A DNA stretch of 64,000 bases, taken from the NCBI GenBank assembly GCA_900556415.1, contig USOU01000002.1, positions 62,001 through 126,000 on the forward strand, read 5' to 3'. The DNA comes from an uncultured Collinsella sp. GTDB lineage: Bacteria > Actinomycetota > Coriobacteriia > Coriobacteriales > Coriobacteriaceae. The notes beneath the pieces were generated by a model. That model ran no database searches. It saw only the letters and a list, made by a program, of their open reading frames with translations, and had not been told where the DNA came from. Both the position numbers and the translations under genes were made by a program. Shown piece by piece: positions 1-10,083 of the stretch (position 1 is its first letter; every line of letters begins with the position of its first letter).

Positions 1-254
1 TTCGCGGCAGTCGCGAGGACCGTCATGGCATAACGGTCCTCGGCAGGTGTCACCGGTTTGTCGAGCTTAAAGGCAGGAGAGCCGGCCGGCATAAAAAGTA
101 CGGCGTCCAAGTCGAGCGACTCGCGAGCCTGCTCAGCGGTAACCAAGTGCCCGTAATGAATCGGGTCAAAGGTGCCGCCCATAATGCCAAGCCGAAACTC
201 GTGCCCATCCTTGATGGGCAGCTCGGGCAATCCGATTCCACCGCGCAGCGACAT
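1..254 (-). CDS. nadD: nicotinate-nucleotide adenylyltransferase (partial, 3' end outside window)
   Basis: Transfers the adenylyl group of ATP to nicotinate mononucleotide in cytoplasmic NAD synthesis. The minus-strand translation starts [13 protein letters not shown] and quickly reaches [16 protein letters not shown], the nucleotidyltransferase signature with the HxGH-type motif (HYGH). This is followed by a typical [19 protein letters not shown] stretch. Only about the first 84 codons are present and the frame is open at the left edge. The ATG lies 3 bases after the obgE stop codon, so the two are very likely translated from one message. The roughly 20-residue extension before the usual GIMGGTFDP start is longer than in many NadD proteins, so a slightly later start is possible. 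Confidence 0.9.
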   Translation of the reverse strand, partial: MSLRGGIGLPELPIKDGHEFRLGIMGGTFDPIHYGHLVTAEQARESLDLDAVLFMPAGSPAFKLDKPVTPAEDRYAMTVLATAA

Positions 255-257
255 GGC

Positions 258-1736
<1,479 letters not shown>

Positions 1737-1740
1737 CTAC

Positions 1741-1784
1741 AAAAAAGAGGGAGACCCTTGAATCCTAAAACTCAAGTGCCTCCC
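1741..1784 (-). terminator. intrinsic terminator between rpmA and obgE
   Basis: Read on the minus strand, an interrupted stem GGGAG(G)C(A)CTTGA / TCAAG(G)G(T)CTCCC with a 10-nt loop is followed by TCTTTTTT. It lies in the gap between the rpmA stop and the obgE start, so obgE-nadD either rely on read-through or have their own promoter here. Confidence 0.75.
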
Positions 1785-1809
1785 ACATATGTGCTCTATG
1801 AAGGGTGAA

Positions 1810-2067
1810 TTACGCGTTCGCGAGCGGGCGTACGCTGACCCTGTGCTTGATACCCTTGTGGAACTCAACGGTACCGTCGACCAGCGCGAACAGCGTGTCG
1901 TCCTTGCCACGGCCAACGTTCGCACCCGGGTGGATGTGCGTGCCGTGCTGACGGACGAGTATCGTGCCCGTGGTTACCGTCTGGCCGGCGAAGCGCTTCG
2001 TGCCAAGACGCTGACCGCGGGAGTCACGGCCATTACGGGAGGAACCGAGTCCTTTTTTGTGTGCCAT
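1810..2067 (-). CDS. rpmA: 50S ribosomal protein L27
   Basis: Component of the large subunit near the peptidyl-transferase centre. The 85-aa product begins [16 protein letters not shown] and contains the family signature [16 protein letters not shown]. The length is normal. Unlike Firmicutes L27, it has no cleavable N-terminal extension before AHKKG. It sits 33 bp downstream of rplU, in the universal rplU-rpmA pair, and is followed by a terminator hairpin. Confidence 0.97.
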   Translation of the reverse strand: MAHKKGLGSSRNGRDSRGQRLGTKRFAGQTVTTGTILVRQHGTHIHPGANVGRGKDDTLFALVDGTVEFHKGIKHRVSVRPLANA

Positions 2068-2100
2068 TGTGTATACCTACTCTTTCGTTACGAGTGTAAT

Positions 2101-2475
2101 CTACTCGGCGACGGGAGCCTCGGCAACAGCCTCAGCCTCTGCCTTGACAGCCTTCTTGGCGCGGGAGGTAGCCTGAACCTTCACGATCTTCAGCTTGGTG
2201 AGCTGCTGACGGTGACCCTTCAGACGACGATAGCGCTTACGCTTCTGGAACTTGAAGACCAGCTGCTTCTCGCCCTTGAACTGCTCAACGATCTGAGCGG
2301 TAACCTTGGCCTTGGCCAGCTTGTCGGGATCGGTGACGATCTTCTTACCATCGTTGAGGAAGAGAACCGGCAGGGTGATCTTGTCGCCCTCATTGCCCTC
2401 AATCTTCTCGACGGTGATGACATCGTCGGTGGCGACCTTGTACTGCTTGCCGCCCGTGTTAACGATTGCGTACAT
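2101..2475 (-). CDS. rplU: 50S ribosomal protein L21
   Basis: Large-subunit protein that binds 23S rRNA. The start is set at MYAIVNTGGKQYKV because GAAGGGC lies just upstream and this is the family's normal N-terminus. An upstream in-frame ATG would add seven unlikely residues. The body shows FKRRKRYRRLKGHRQ-like basic segments (KFQKRKRYRRLKGHRQ) and KIVKVQA. A C-terminal Ala/Glu/Lys-rich tail of about 20 residues (KAEAEAVAEAPVAE) extends beyond the usual 103 aa, as is common in actinobacteria. It is the first gene of the rplU-rpmA unit and has its own promoter. Confidence 0.96.
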   Translation of the reverse strand: MYAIVNTGGKQYKVATDDVITVEKIEGNEGDKITLPVLFLNDGKKIVTDPDKLAKAKVTAQIVEQFKGEKQLVFKFQKRKRYRRLKGHRQQLTKLKIVKVQATSRAKKAVKAEAEAVAEAPVAE

Positions 2476-2517
2476 GTTTACTTGCCCTTCATGCATCAGT
2501 TAGTGCAACAGTCGAAT

Positions 2518-2546
2518 ATAGTAGCAGGCGATAAAACCCCCGTCAA
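2518..2546 (-). promoter_or_regulatory. promoter of rplU-rpmA
   Basis: On the minus strand TTGACG (2541-2546) and TACTAT (2518-2523) are separated by 17 bases, close to the sigma-70 type consensus. The -35 box overlaps the stop codon region of the upstream DUF2344 gene. The predicted leader is about 35 nt and ends in the GAAGGGC SD of rplU. Confidence 0.7.
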
Positions 2547-3355
2547 CGAGTATGTGGAGCAAATCCACAAGTTCGCACAGGTATGGGGCTGACGAGTCGG
2601 CCCTCGTCGTCCTCGCATGCTTGATTCTGACGCTCGACATCGTAGGAGCAGATGGTCACGAGGTCTTGCATACCGGTGGAAACAATAGGTGCATCGACGC
2701 CCGGGGTCAAGCCCTGCAACAAAACATCAGCAGCAGAAAGCAAAATCTCCGGACGCATGGACCCCTCGTTGTCGGCATGGGTGTCGAGCATGAGCACCAG
2801 ATGGTCCGGACGCTCCGCCGCCGTGAGCTCATAGTCCACCAGTGTATGGTCAAGGTCTAGGCGCTTGCTCTTCTTACCGCGTGCGTAGTCGATGCCATGA
2901 CCTGCACGCAACGTGTCGATCGCGGCGCGCACCTCATCGGCGCTCACGGGTGCCTCGGGGTCCAGGTGCAGGTCGATGCGGTACGACAGGCGCGTGAGCT
3001 GAGCCGTGAGCGCCGGCGTGCGCACGTCGATGTAGGCGGCCTCGATGGGCGCCAAATCGGCCGGAGACGCCGCGGCCAGGCGCCCAAAGGCCTCGTCGAG
3101 CGTGACGAACTCGGTCATAAACAGGTCATACCACTCGCAGGTCGACGACGTGCCGACGGGCAGCGCCGAGGAGAAACCCACGCGCATGTGCGGAGAGAAG
3201 CCCTGCGTGACGGCATAGGGCAGGCCCGCGCGGCGCACGATGCGCTCGATGGTATGAATCAGTTCCAGATGGCCCAGGTACTTAAGGCGATCACGCTTGC
3301 CGTAGCGAACGCGCAGCCTAAAGAGCGTGGGATTGTCGGTCAAGCGCTCACTCAT
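2543..3355 (-). CDS. TIGR03936/DUF2344 radical-SAM-associated protein
   Basis: The 270-aa product begins MSERLTDNPTLFRLRVRYGK and has the DUF2344 hallmarks: LKYLGHLELIHTIERIVRRA, GFSPHMRVGFSSALPVG and a Glu/Asp-rich central part. The family always accompanies a B12-binding-domain radical SAM protein, either fused to it or next door. Here it overlaps that gene by 4 bases (ATGA), so the two are translationally coupled. The biochemical role of the family is not established as far as I know. The C-terminus (about residues 235-270) carries three cysteines (DLVTICSYDVERQNQACEDD and RTCGF) of unknown use. Confidence 0.85.
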   Translation of the reverse strand: MSERLTDNPTLFRLRVRYGKRDRLKYLGHLELIHTIERIVRRAGLPYAVTQGFSPHMRVGFSSALPVGTSSTCEWYDLFMTEFVTLDEAFGRLAAASPADLAPIEAAYIDVRTPALTAQLTRLSYRIDLHLDPEAPVSADEVRAAIDTLRAGHGIDYARGKKSKRLDLDHTLVDYELTAAERPDHLVLMLDTHADNEGSMRPEILLSAADVLLQGLTPGVDAPIVSTGMQDLVTICSYDVERQNQACEDDEGRLVSPIPVRTCGFAPHTR

Positions 3356-5229
3356 GCGCGATCACCCACCAATACGTTCTTGGCATGAAGCGTGGGGCAG
3401 ATTCCGCAGCCGGTGCACGACGTGCGGGTGCAGTCAGGCGTCGTGACACCCTCTAGCGAGCGGCGGTACTCGCGCTCGAGGAAGCCGCGCGAGCAGCCGG
3501 GGCTCACGTGCTCCCAAGGCAGGCGCCAGTCCAGCTCGTAGGGCAGGTGCACGAGCTCGTTGAGGTCAATACCGTTTTTGGCAGCGGCCTCCTTCCAGTT
3601 GTCGAGCGAGAAGTGCTCCACCCAGGCGTCAAAACGCGAGCCCGCACGCCAGGCGTCGATGATGACCGGCGTCATGTTGCGACCAGCGCGGGACAGCGCG
3701 GCCTCGACGAGCGAGGTCTCGGCATCGTGGTAATGCACGCGTACGGCGCGGTTGCGCACACTCGTGATGAGCAGCTTTTGGCGACGCTTGACGTCGTCGT
3801 AGTCGAGCTGCGGGCACCACTGGAACGGCGTTGCCGCCTTGGGGATAAACACCGAAACCGAGATGGAAACCGAGATGGAACCGCGGCGCGCCTTGGGCAC
3901 CACGGAACGGCCAAGCTCCAGCACGTGATCGGCCAGGTTGGCGATGGCCACGATGTCCTCGTCACGCTCACCGGGAAGACCCATCATGAAGTAGAGCTTC
4001 ATGCGGTTCCAGCCGGCCTCAAAGGCTGCCTTGGCCGCACGGTCCAGGTCCTCCTCGGTCACGTTCTTGTTGATGATATCGCGCATGCGCTGGCTACCGG
4101 CCTCGGGGGCAAACGTCAGGCCGCCCTTCTTTTCGCCGGCGACCGACTCGGCCATATCCACGCCAAACGAATCCAGGCGCTGCGAGGGAATGGACACGCG
4201 AATGCCCGTATCTTCCAGACGGCGGTTCAGGCGACCGAGTACATCGCGGATGCAGGAGTGATCGGTGGTCGAAAGCGAGGTAAGCGACACCTCGTCATAG
4301 CCGGTCTTTTCCAGGCCCTGGATCACCGAGGACACAATCTGGTCTGCCGAGCGCTCGCGCACCGGACGATACGTCATGCCGGCTTGGCAAAAACGGCAGC
4401 CGCGAGCGCAGCCACGCAGAATCTCGATAGACAGGCGATCGTGGACGAGCTGCGCATACGGCACGCACGACTGAGAAAGCGGATTGGTGGCACCAAAGTC
4501 CTCGACGACGCGCTTGTAGACCACCGGCGGCACGTCCTTACCCTCGCGCGGCACGGTATAGCCGTGGGGCGAGCAAGGCTCGTCGTGGCGTACCTCGTAC
4601 AGCGACGGCACATAGGTACCGGCGACCGTCGCGAGCCGCTCGACAATCTGAGCGCGTGGGACGCCCTCGTCGCGCAAGCGGCGATGCAGCTGACAGATCT
4701 CGAGCAGCGACTCCTCACCCTCGCCAATCAGGATGGCATCGAAGAAGGCCGCGTACGGCTCGGGGTTATACACCGAGGGACCACCGGCAATGATGATGGG
4801 ATCGTCCTCGGTACGGTCGGCAGCCAGCAGCGGAATACCGGCTAGATCGAGCGCCTCGAGAAAGTTTGTCACGGCCATCTCGTGCGGCACGTGCATACCG
4901 ACGATATCAAACGAGGCCACGGGTGCTGCACCCTCGAGCGACAGCAGCGGGATACCGGCCTCGCGCATGGCATCGCCCATATCGGGCCACGGCACATAAC
5001 CGCGCTCGCAGGAAATGCCCTCGGCCTGGTTAAGGATGTTGTACAGAATGGCAATACCCTGGTTGGGCAGGCCGACCTCGTACACGTCCGGATAAATCAT
5101 GCAGCAACGATAGTCGGCATCGGCCTTGGAGAGCGTACCCCACTCGTGGTCGATATAACGACTCGGCTTTTCGACCTTCGAGAGCAGCGGCTCGATCAAA
5201 TGAAAACAGTCTTGGTATGGAACGCGCAA
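3352..5229 (-). CDS. TIGR03960-type B12-binding-domain radical SAM protein
   Basis: The 625-aa protein has an N-terminal Rossmann-like region (PDVYEVGLPNQGIAILYNIL, IIAGGPSVYNPEPYA). The radical SAM core carries CARGCRFCQ (CxxxCxxC), which ligates a 4Fe-4S cluster. FAPEAGSQRMRDIINK and MKLYFMMGLPGE follow. The C-terminus holds a cysteine-rich segment (CTRTSCTGCGICPT) that may bind a second cluster. The start is TTG behind AGGGG. It is coupled to the DUF2344 gene and just upstream of rplU. The substrate is unknown. An rRNA or tRNA modification role would fit the location but is only inference. Confidence 0.88.
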   Translation of the reverse strand: MRVPYQDCFHLIEPLLSKVEKPSRYIDHEWGTLSKADADYRCCMIYPDVYEVGLPNQGIAILYNILNQAEGISCERGYVPWPDMGDAMREAGIPLLSLEGAAPVASFDIVGMHVPHEMAVTNFLEALDLAGIPLLAADRTEDDPIIIAGGPSVYNPEPYAAFFDAILIGEGEESLLEICQLHRRLRDEGVPRAQIVERLATVAGTYVPSLYEVRHDEPCSPHGYTVPREGKDVPPVVYKRVVEDFGATNPLSQSCVPYAQLVHDRLSIEILRGCARGCRFCQAGMTYRPVRERSADQIVSSVIQGLEKTGYDEVSLTSLSTTDHSCIRDVLGRLNRRLEDTGIRVSIPSQRLDSFGVDMAESVAGEKKGGLTFAPEAGSQRMRDIINKNVTEEDLDRAAKAAFEAGWNRMKLYFMMGLPGERDEDIVAIANLADHVLELGRSVVPKARRGSISVSISVSVFIPKAATPFQWCPQLDYDDVKRRQKLLITSVRNRAVRVHYHDAETSLVEAALSRAGRNMTPVIIDAWRAGSRFDAWVEHFSLDNWKEAAAKNGIDLNELVHLPYELDWRLPWEHVSPGCSRGFLEREYRRSLEGVTTPDCTRTSCTGCGICPTLHAKNVLVGDRA

Positions 5230-5238
5230 AAGAAACCC

Positions 5239-6168
5239 CTAAGCAGCGAGATCGGTTGCATCCTCGAAAGGATTCATGGGACGGGTAGCACCGGCGACCG
5301 TGGTCACCAGGTCGCGGACGCGCGAGAAGGTAGCGGCGGCCACCTCGTTGGCACGGCTGTAGTCGACATCGCGCTCGTAGAGCGACACGAGCGCACGGCC
5401 CATACCATAGGTGCCGACGGCGGCGGAGAGCGCTTTGACGGCAAAGCCGATATGCGGCGTCTGCTTCACCAGCGCACGGGTGACGGCGCGAATCGCCAGA
5501 CCGGCGACAAGCACGCCCGCGACCTCGTAGCCGCGCTCGGGCTTAATGCCGCGCCCAAAGATGGCCGCAAGCTCAAAGACCATGCCCACCTGCGCGAGCG
5601 CCATAACGGGATAGTCGGCACCCGGCAAAAACACCAGGGCGCCCGTCGCCATGTTAGTAAGCGCGCACGAGGTGATGATGCGGTTGGCGGCGGCGATGCG
5701 CGTAAAGGCAAAGTTCGCCGCAAAGGCCGTCTCCTTTTCCGTACGGTCCAGGATCCAGCGGGCGAGCGTCTCGAGGAGATACGTCTTATCGGTGGCCGCC
5801 ACCACGCCGAGCATAGGCGTGGGGGCCTCGATAAACGGCACCTCGACAGCGGACTCGGCAAGCACGCACACGGGCGCACCGGCGATCACAAGCTCCTGTA
5901 CAGCGCTCTCCAGACGGTCGGATCCGCACGAAAGGACCAGCACTACGTCGGTATCGATCTTGGGGACGATACGCTCCTCCCCCAGGCGCTCAACGCGGAC
6001 AATGCCCGAGGTCGTCTGCGGCACAAAGGCATCGCGAACCGTCTCGACCAAAAAACGCGAGGCGGTCGAATCCAGGTAGACCGAAACGCGCACCGGCGTA
6101 TCGGAATCCCTCTTGGTGGTCGCGCCCATTTTAAAAGCGCGGGTCAGCTTTTCTACGGGAATCTTCAT
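5239..6168 (-). CDS. DUF697-like membrane protein
   Basis: The 309-aa protein has an N-terminal soluble half (about 1-150) resembling a degenerate nucleotide-binding fold (TDVVLVLSCGSDRLESAV). The C-terminal half has hydrophobic, Gly/Ala-rich helices typical of DUF697 (NRIITSCALTNMATGALVFL, ALAQVGMVFELAAIFGRGIK, VAGVLVAGLAIRAVTRAL). The ATG has GAGGGG upstream. It lies between rodA and the radical SAM gene with small gaps (18 and 9 bp), so it is probably co-transcribed with the shape operon. No P-loop was found, so it is not a GTPase itself. The function is unknown. Confidence 0.6.
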   Translation of the reverse strand: MKIPVEKLTRAFKMGATTKRDSDTPVRVSVYLDSTASRFLVETVRDAFVPQTTSGIVRVERLGEERIVPKIDTDVVLVLSCGSDRLESAVQELVIAGAPVCVLAESAVEVPFIEAPTPMLGVVAATDKTYLLETLARWILDRTEKETAFAANFAFTRIAAANRIITSCALTNMATGALVFLPGADYPVMALAQVGMVFELAAIFGRGIKPERGYEVAGVLVAGLAIRAVTRALVKQTPHIGFAVKALSAAVGTYGMGRALVSLYERDVDYSRANEVAAATFSRVRDLVTTVAGATRPMNPFEDATDLAA

Positions 6169-6186
6169 GGCAAACCCCTCCAGCGG

Positions 6187-7413
6187 TTACGCGGCGCCCG
6201 AACGATGCCGCCATATGGATTGTACGATACCCACCGTCAACAACTGGATCATCATCGACGAAGAACCAAAGCTAATGAACGGCAGCGGAATGCCGGTAAT
6301 CGGCATCATGCCAATGCACATGCCGATGTTCTCGAACGTCTGGAATGCCCACATGCCGACGATACCCACGCATGACAAGCGCAGGAACAGAGACTCGCAC
6401 TTAAAGGCGACGCGGATCGTCGAGAAGATGAGCATCACGTACAGGCACAAAAGCAAAAATGAGCCGCAGAAGCCGAACGTCTCAGACAAAAAAGCGAAGA
6501 CGAAGTCGGTATGGAACTCGGGTAGGAAGCCGCCGGCCGACTGCGTCGCATGCCCCAGGCCCTTACCAAAGAAACCGCCCGAACCGACCGCGATCAGCGA
6601 CTGCTGCAGGTTGTACGCATCGTCCGAATCGGCGTTGTCGGGGTCGATAAAGACCGTCAGGCGATTCATCTGATACTGCTTAATGAGCACATCATGACCG
6701 AGCAGCGAATCGAAGACCGAATCGAGCGCCAGGACGAGCGCCACCAAACCCACGAGCAGAGCCAAGGTCGACAGCACCCATTCGCGGCGCGCACCGCTCA
6801 TGCAGATGACGATAGCGCCAGACACCAGCACGACCAGACCCGAGCCCAGGTCGCCCATGGCGACGACGGCCAAAAACGGAATGGACAGCATACCGCAGAG
6901 CTTAATGTAGTCGCGAACGGTATCGATGCGCCCGTTGTACTGCGAGCCAAGCGTGGCCATAAAGAAGATGGTGATGAGCTTGGCAAGCTCAACGGGCTGG
7001 AATGTTAAACCGATACCGGGAATCTTGATCCAACCCGTCATTCCCAGGCCGCCCGTGTAGGACAGGCCCGGAATCTTAGGCGAGAAGATCACGATAAGAT
7101 CGATGACGAGCAGGGCCGTCGAAAAGTTGGAAATGCCGCGCAGGTCGGTGCGCCAGACGAGCACCGCCAGCACCGCGCCAATACCGATACCCAGCAGGTG
7201 ACGCGAGAACGAGGCATCGGCTTTAAACTGCGAGGCGGACCAGATAATGATGGCGCCATAGGTGACGAGCGCCACAGTCGCCAGCAACACGCCGATGTGC
7301 ACCTTTTGGCGGAACGTTCCGCGCGATGCGGAAATCTGCTTGTTGACGCGGTCCAGGCTGCTGCGAGAGCCAGTTTTGGTTGAGCGGAACAGGTCCGCCG
7401 GCGAAAAGTCCAT
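6187..7413 (-). CDS. rodA: RodA-type peptidoglycan glycosyltransferase (SEDS)
   Basis: Polymerises lipid II during cell elongation with PBP2 in the inner membrane. The 408-aa product has about ten transmembrane helices. SEDS signatures include TFQPVELAKL, the region around the periplasmic loop (QQSLIAVGSGGFFGKGLG, with HTDFVFAFLSETFG) and the C-terminal PFISFGSSSMMIQL. The start ATG is preceded by AGGAGG. It follows PBP2 by 9 bp, the classic mrdA-mrdB arrangement. RodA rather than FtsW is chosen because of its partners MreBCD and PBP2. Confidence 0.93.
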   Translation of the reverse strand: MDFSPADLFRSTKTGSRSSLDRVNKQISASRGTFRQKVHIGVLLATVALVTYGAIIIWSASQFKADASFSRHLLGIGIGAVLAVLVWRTDLRGISNFSTALLVIDLIVIFSPKIPGLSYTGGLGMTGWIKIPGIGLTFQPVELAKLITIFFMATLGSQYNGRIDTVRDYIKLCGMLSIPFLAVVAMGDLGSGLVVLVSGAIVICMSGARREWVLSTLALLVGLVALVLALDSVFDSLLGHDVLIKQYQMNRLTVFIDPDNADSDDAYNLQQSLIAVGSGGFFGKGLGHATQSAGGFLPEFHTDFVFAFLSETFGFCGSFLLLCLYVMLIFSTIRVAFKCESLFLRLSCVGIVGMWAFQTFENIGMCIGMMPITGIPLPFISFGSSSMMIQLLTVGIVQSIWRHRSGAA

Positions 7414-7422
7414 CGCAACCTC

Positions 7423-9492
7423 CTATCGAACTGAGGAATCGCCCGTGGCCGTCGAGGTGTCGGGCTCGTCATAAATCGCACCGAGGACATCGCGCACGAC
7501 GTGCAGCGCGGTATCGGAGCCGCCACCGCCCTGTTCCAAGACAGTGGCAATCACGTACTTGGGGTCATCGGCTGGCGCGTAGGCGCAAAACCACGCGTAA
7601 TCGTCCTCGCCGCTCTTCTCGCCCGTGCCGGACTTGCCGTAGACCGTGGGGGTCAGGGAGTTAAAGTGCGCGGCGGTCGAGGTCGACGCCGAGTAGATCA
7701 CGTCGTGCATGCCGTTACGGACCAGCGAAAGATCGGCATCGTTGTTAATTTGAGCCTCAAGGCGCTTCTTTTTGCCCTTGCCGTTGTACTTGTAGGCATC
7801 GCCGTCGCCATCACGCGAGACAGCAGACAGGAACACATGTGGCACATACTGTTTGCCGCCGTTGGCAAGGCCCATGTAAGCGCAGGCCATCTGCAGCGGT
7901 GTCACCAGAATGTCGCCCTGGCCGATGGCGATGTTCGTCATATCGCCGGCATTCCACTTGCGGTCCTCGGCCGAGGCATCGGTAAAGTACGACTCTTTCC
8001 ACTCGGCATCGGGAATGCGTCCCGCACCCTCACTCGGCAGATCGATGCCGCAGGTTTTGCCCAGGCCCCAGCGACGAAAGACCTCTTGCAGGCCTTCGGG
8101 ATGCTGGTCGTTGTAGAAAAACGCCTTGCCCATATCGTAGAACACGGGGTCGCAAGAGTTGGCGATACCGGATTGCAGCGTCATGACACCATGTCCGGAT
8201 TTAAGCCAGCAACGCTTGCCCCAAGCCTTTCCCAGACCCGTCCAATAGCCGGTGCAGTTGGTCGTTTGACTCGAAGTGTACGTGCCAAACTCAAGGCCAG
8301 CCAACGCCGAGAGGGGTTTGATGGTCGAGGCGGACATGTACTGGCCGCTAATGGCGCGGTTGAGCAGCGGATGCGAACCCTCGTCATCGTTGAGCTCGGT
8401 CCACACATCGTTGGAGACGCCGCCGATAAACACCGAGGGGTCGAACTTGGGCTCGCTCGCCATACCCAGAATCTCGCCGTTATTGGGGTCGAGGCACACC
8501 ACGGCACCGTTGCCGGCGTTGCTGTAGCCAGTGGTCTTAGCGAGCTCAATGGCACTTGCCAGCGCCGTCTCGCAAGCCTGCTGAATCTTAAGGTCGAGCG
8601 TAAGCTTAATATCCGAGCCGGCTTTGGCGGGCACGGCGCCGGCCTGACCGGTCACGTTACCCGAGGCATCGACCTTGACGGTCTGCTCGCCGCGAATGCC
8701 CTGCAGCAGATTTTCGTAATAGCTCTCAACACCCGCCTGGCCCACGATGTCGCCCGACTGGTATGTGATATGCCCGGCAGCGCTATCGTCACCACCGGAT
8801 GCCTTCTTATTCTGGGCCTCGAGCTGCTCAGAAGTAATGGTGCCGGTGTAACCCAAGATGTGGCAGGCGGTCTCGCCGTACGGGTACTGGCGCTCGGTGC
8901 GCTCGGCAATCTTCACGCCGGGAAACTCACCAGCGTGCTCCTGAATATAGGCAACTGTGGAACGACGGACGTCGGTGGCAATGGTATGCAGGCTCTGGGC
9001 GCCCTCGGAATTGTCCTGAATGTTGCGCAGAACCGCGATGTAGGGCATGCCGAGCACATTCGCGAGGTGATGTACCAGCACGGTGTCGTCGGCCAGGTCG
9101 CGATAGGCGACGACGGCAAGCGAGGGGCGATTTTGAACAAGCGCTACGCCGTTGCGGTCGAGAATGCGGCCGCGCACGGCAGGCGTGGTAACGGTGCGGG
9201 TCTGGTTGCTCTTGGCCTGTTTGTCGTAATAGTCCGACGAGACCATCTGCATGCCCCACAGCTTGACGGCAAGCGCGGCAAACATCGCGCCCACACCTGT
9301 GGTGAGGATGGAGAAGCGGCCCTTAAACGCCGTCGAGGCCGTATTGCCCTCGCCCTCGGTGGCGCGAGGAGCCGTTCCGTGCTGCGTGTCATAGGTAAAA
9401 CGGGAATCGCCGCGGCGCATAATAACCAGCGCGACCACAATGGCCACGACCAGCACGATACCGGCGATGATAACCGTCATCTGGGAAGACAT
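7423..9492 (-). CDS. mrdA: penicillin-binding protein 2 (class B transpeptidase)
   Basis: Cross-links peptidoglycan as RodA's partner. One N-terminal membrane helix (about 5-25) and a second hydrophobic stretch (about 62-80) precede the PBP dimerisation domain, which has RGRILDRNG at 108-116. In the transpeptidase domain the nucleophile motif S-T-I-K is at 389-392, the S-C-D triad at 446-448 and KSGTG at 620-624. The 689-aa length is normal. The 5' end shows GGGGAGG SD seven bases before ATG. It is flanked by mreD and rodA in one operon. The extra N-terminal helix makes it slightly longer than the Escherichia coli protein. Confidence 0.93.
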   Translation of the reverse strand: MSSQMTVIIAGIVLVVAIVVALVIMRRGDSRFTYDTQHGTAPRATEGEGNTASTAFKGRFSILTTGVGAMFAALAVKLWGMQMVSSDYYDKQAKSNQTRTVTTPAVRGRILDRNGVALVQNRPSLAVVAYRDLADDTVLVHHLANVLGMPYIAVLRNIQDNSEGAQSLHTIATDVRRSTVAYIQEHAGEFPGVKIAERTERQYPYGETACHILGYTGTITSEQLEAQNKKASGGDDSAAGHITYQSGDIVGQAGVESYYENLLQGIRGEQTVKVDASGNVTGQAGAVPAKAGSDIKLTLDLKIQQACETALASAIELAKTTGYSNAGNGAVVCLDPNNGEILGMASEPKFDPSVFIGGVSNDVWTELNDDEGSHPLLNRAISGQYMSASTIKPLSALAGLEFGTYTSSQTTNCTGYWTGLGKAWGKRCWLKSGHGVMTLQSGIANSCDPVFYDMGKAFFYNDQHPEGLQEVFRRWGLGKTCGIDLPSEGAGRIPDAEWKESYFTDASAEDRKWNAGDMTNIAIGQGDILVTPLQMACAYMGLANGGKQYVPHVFLSAVSRDGDGDAYKYNGKGKKKRLEAQINNDADLSLVRNGMHDVIYSASTSTAAHFNSLTPTVYGKSGTGEKSGEDDYAWFCAYAPADDPKYVIATVLEQGGGGSDTALHVVRDVLGAIYDEPDTSTATGDSSVR

Positions 9493-9505
9493 CTATGGGC
9501 CTCCC

Positions 9506-10072
9506 CTATTTGAGCTTTCGGGTCTTAGGCTTAAAGCGCATGCCCGTCTGGCGGTTGCCGCGTGCAGAGAATCCGTAACCTGCCTGCGGAGCGGCGCCGG
9601 ACATCAAAAACGGGATGGCAATCAAGCCCGTCAGGATCGAGGACGGCAGAGCGTGCCCAAAGATGGCCACCACAAAGCTCGTCTCCAAACCCATAAACAG
9701 CAAGATGATGCTGTAGACCACGTTAACGGCAAGCGCAAAGGCGCCCACGGTAATGCCGCGCGCACTCGGCGAGCCGCCCGTCTGACCAGCCGCGCTGTGC
9801 ACCAAAGCAAAACTGCCCACGGTCAGCAGCAGCGACATAACACCCACCGGCACGGCGGCGGAAAGGTCGTAGAACAGGCCGCTGCAAAAGCCGCATACGA
9901 CGGCACGCGTGGGGTCGCCCGAAAACACGCTCAGGCACACCAAGATGATCATAAAGTTGACGCGACCGCCCGCAATGGAGATTTGTGGCGCCAGGCCCGC
10001 CTGCAGCAGCACGCACACAATGGCGGCAATCGCAAACGTGCGGGAGCTCGCCCCCTGCTCGTGTAGATCCAT
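9506..10072 (-). CDS. mreD: rod shape-determining protein MreD
   Basis: Small polytopic membrane protein of the elongasome. About five hydrophobic helices are visible (FAIAAIVCVLLQAGLAPQI, FMIILVCLSVFSG, AVVCGFCSGLFYDLSAAVPVG, VYSIILLFMGLETSFVVAIFG). The LFYDLSAAVPVG region is typical of MreD. The start is set at the second in-frame ATG (MDLHEQG), seven bases after AGGGGG. The ATG two codons upstream (10078) is too close to that SD. MreD is judged mainly by topology and by its position between mreC and mrdA. Confidence 0.82.
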   Translation of the reverse strand: MDLHEQGASSRTFAIAAIVCVLLQAGLAPQISIAGGRVNFMIILVCLSVFSGDPTRAVVCGFCSGLFYDLSAAVPVGVMSLLLTVGSFALVHSAAGQTGGSPSARGITVGAFALAVNVVYSIILLFMGLETSFVVAIFGHALPSSILTGLIAIPFLMSGAAPQAGYGFSARGNRQTGMRFKPKTRKLK

Positions 10073-10083
10073 GGACATGCCCC

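Noticed and set aside
7501-9513. 670-codon plus-strand frame opposite the PBP2 gene
   Set aside because: It is antisense to a gene with all PBP2 motifs. Long antisense frames are expected in GC-rich coding DNA.
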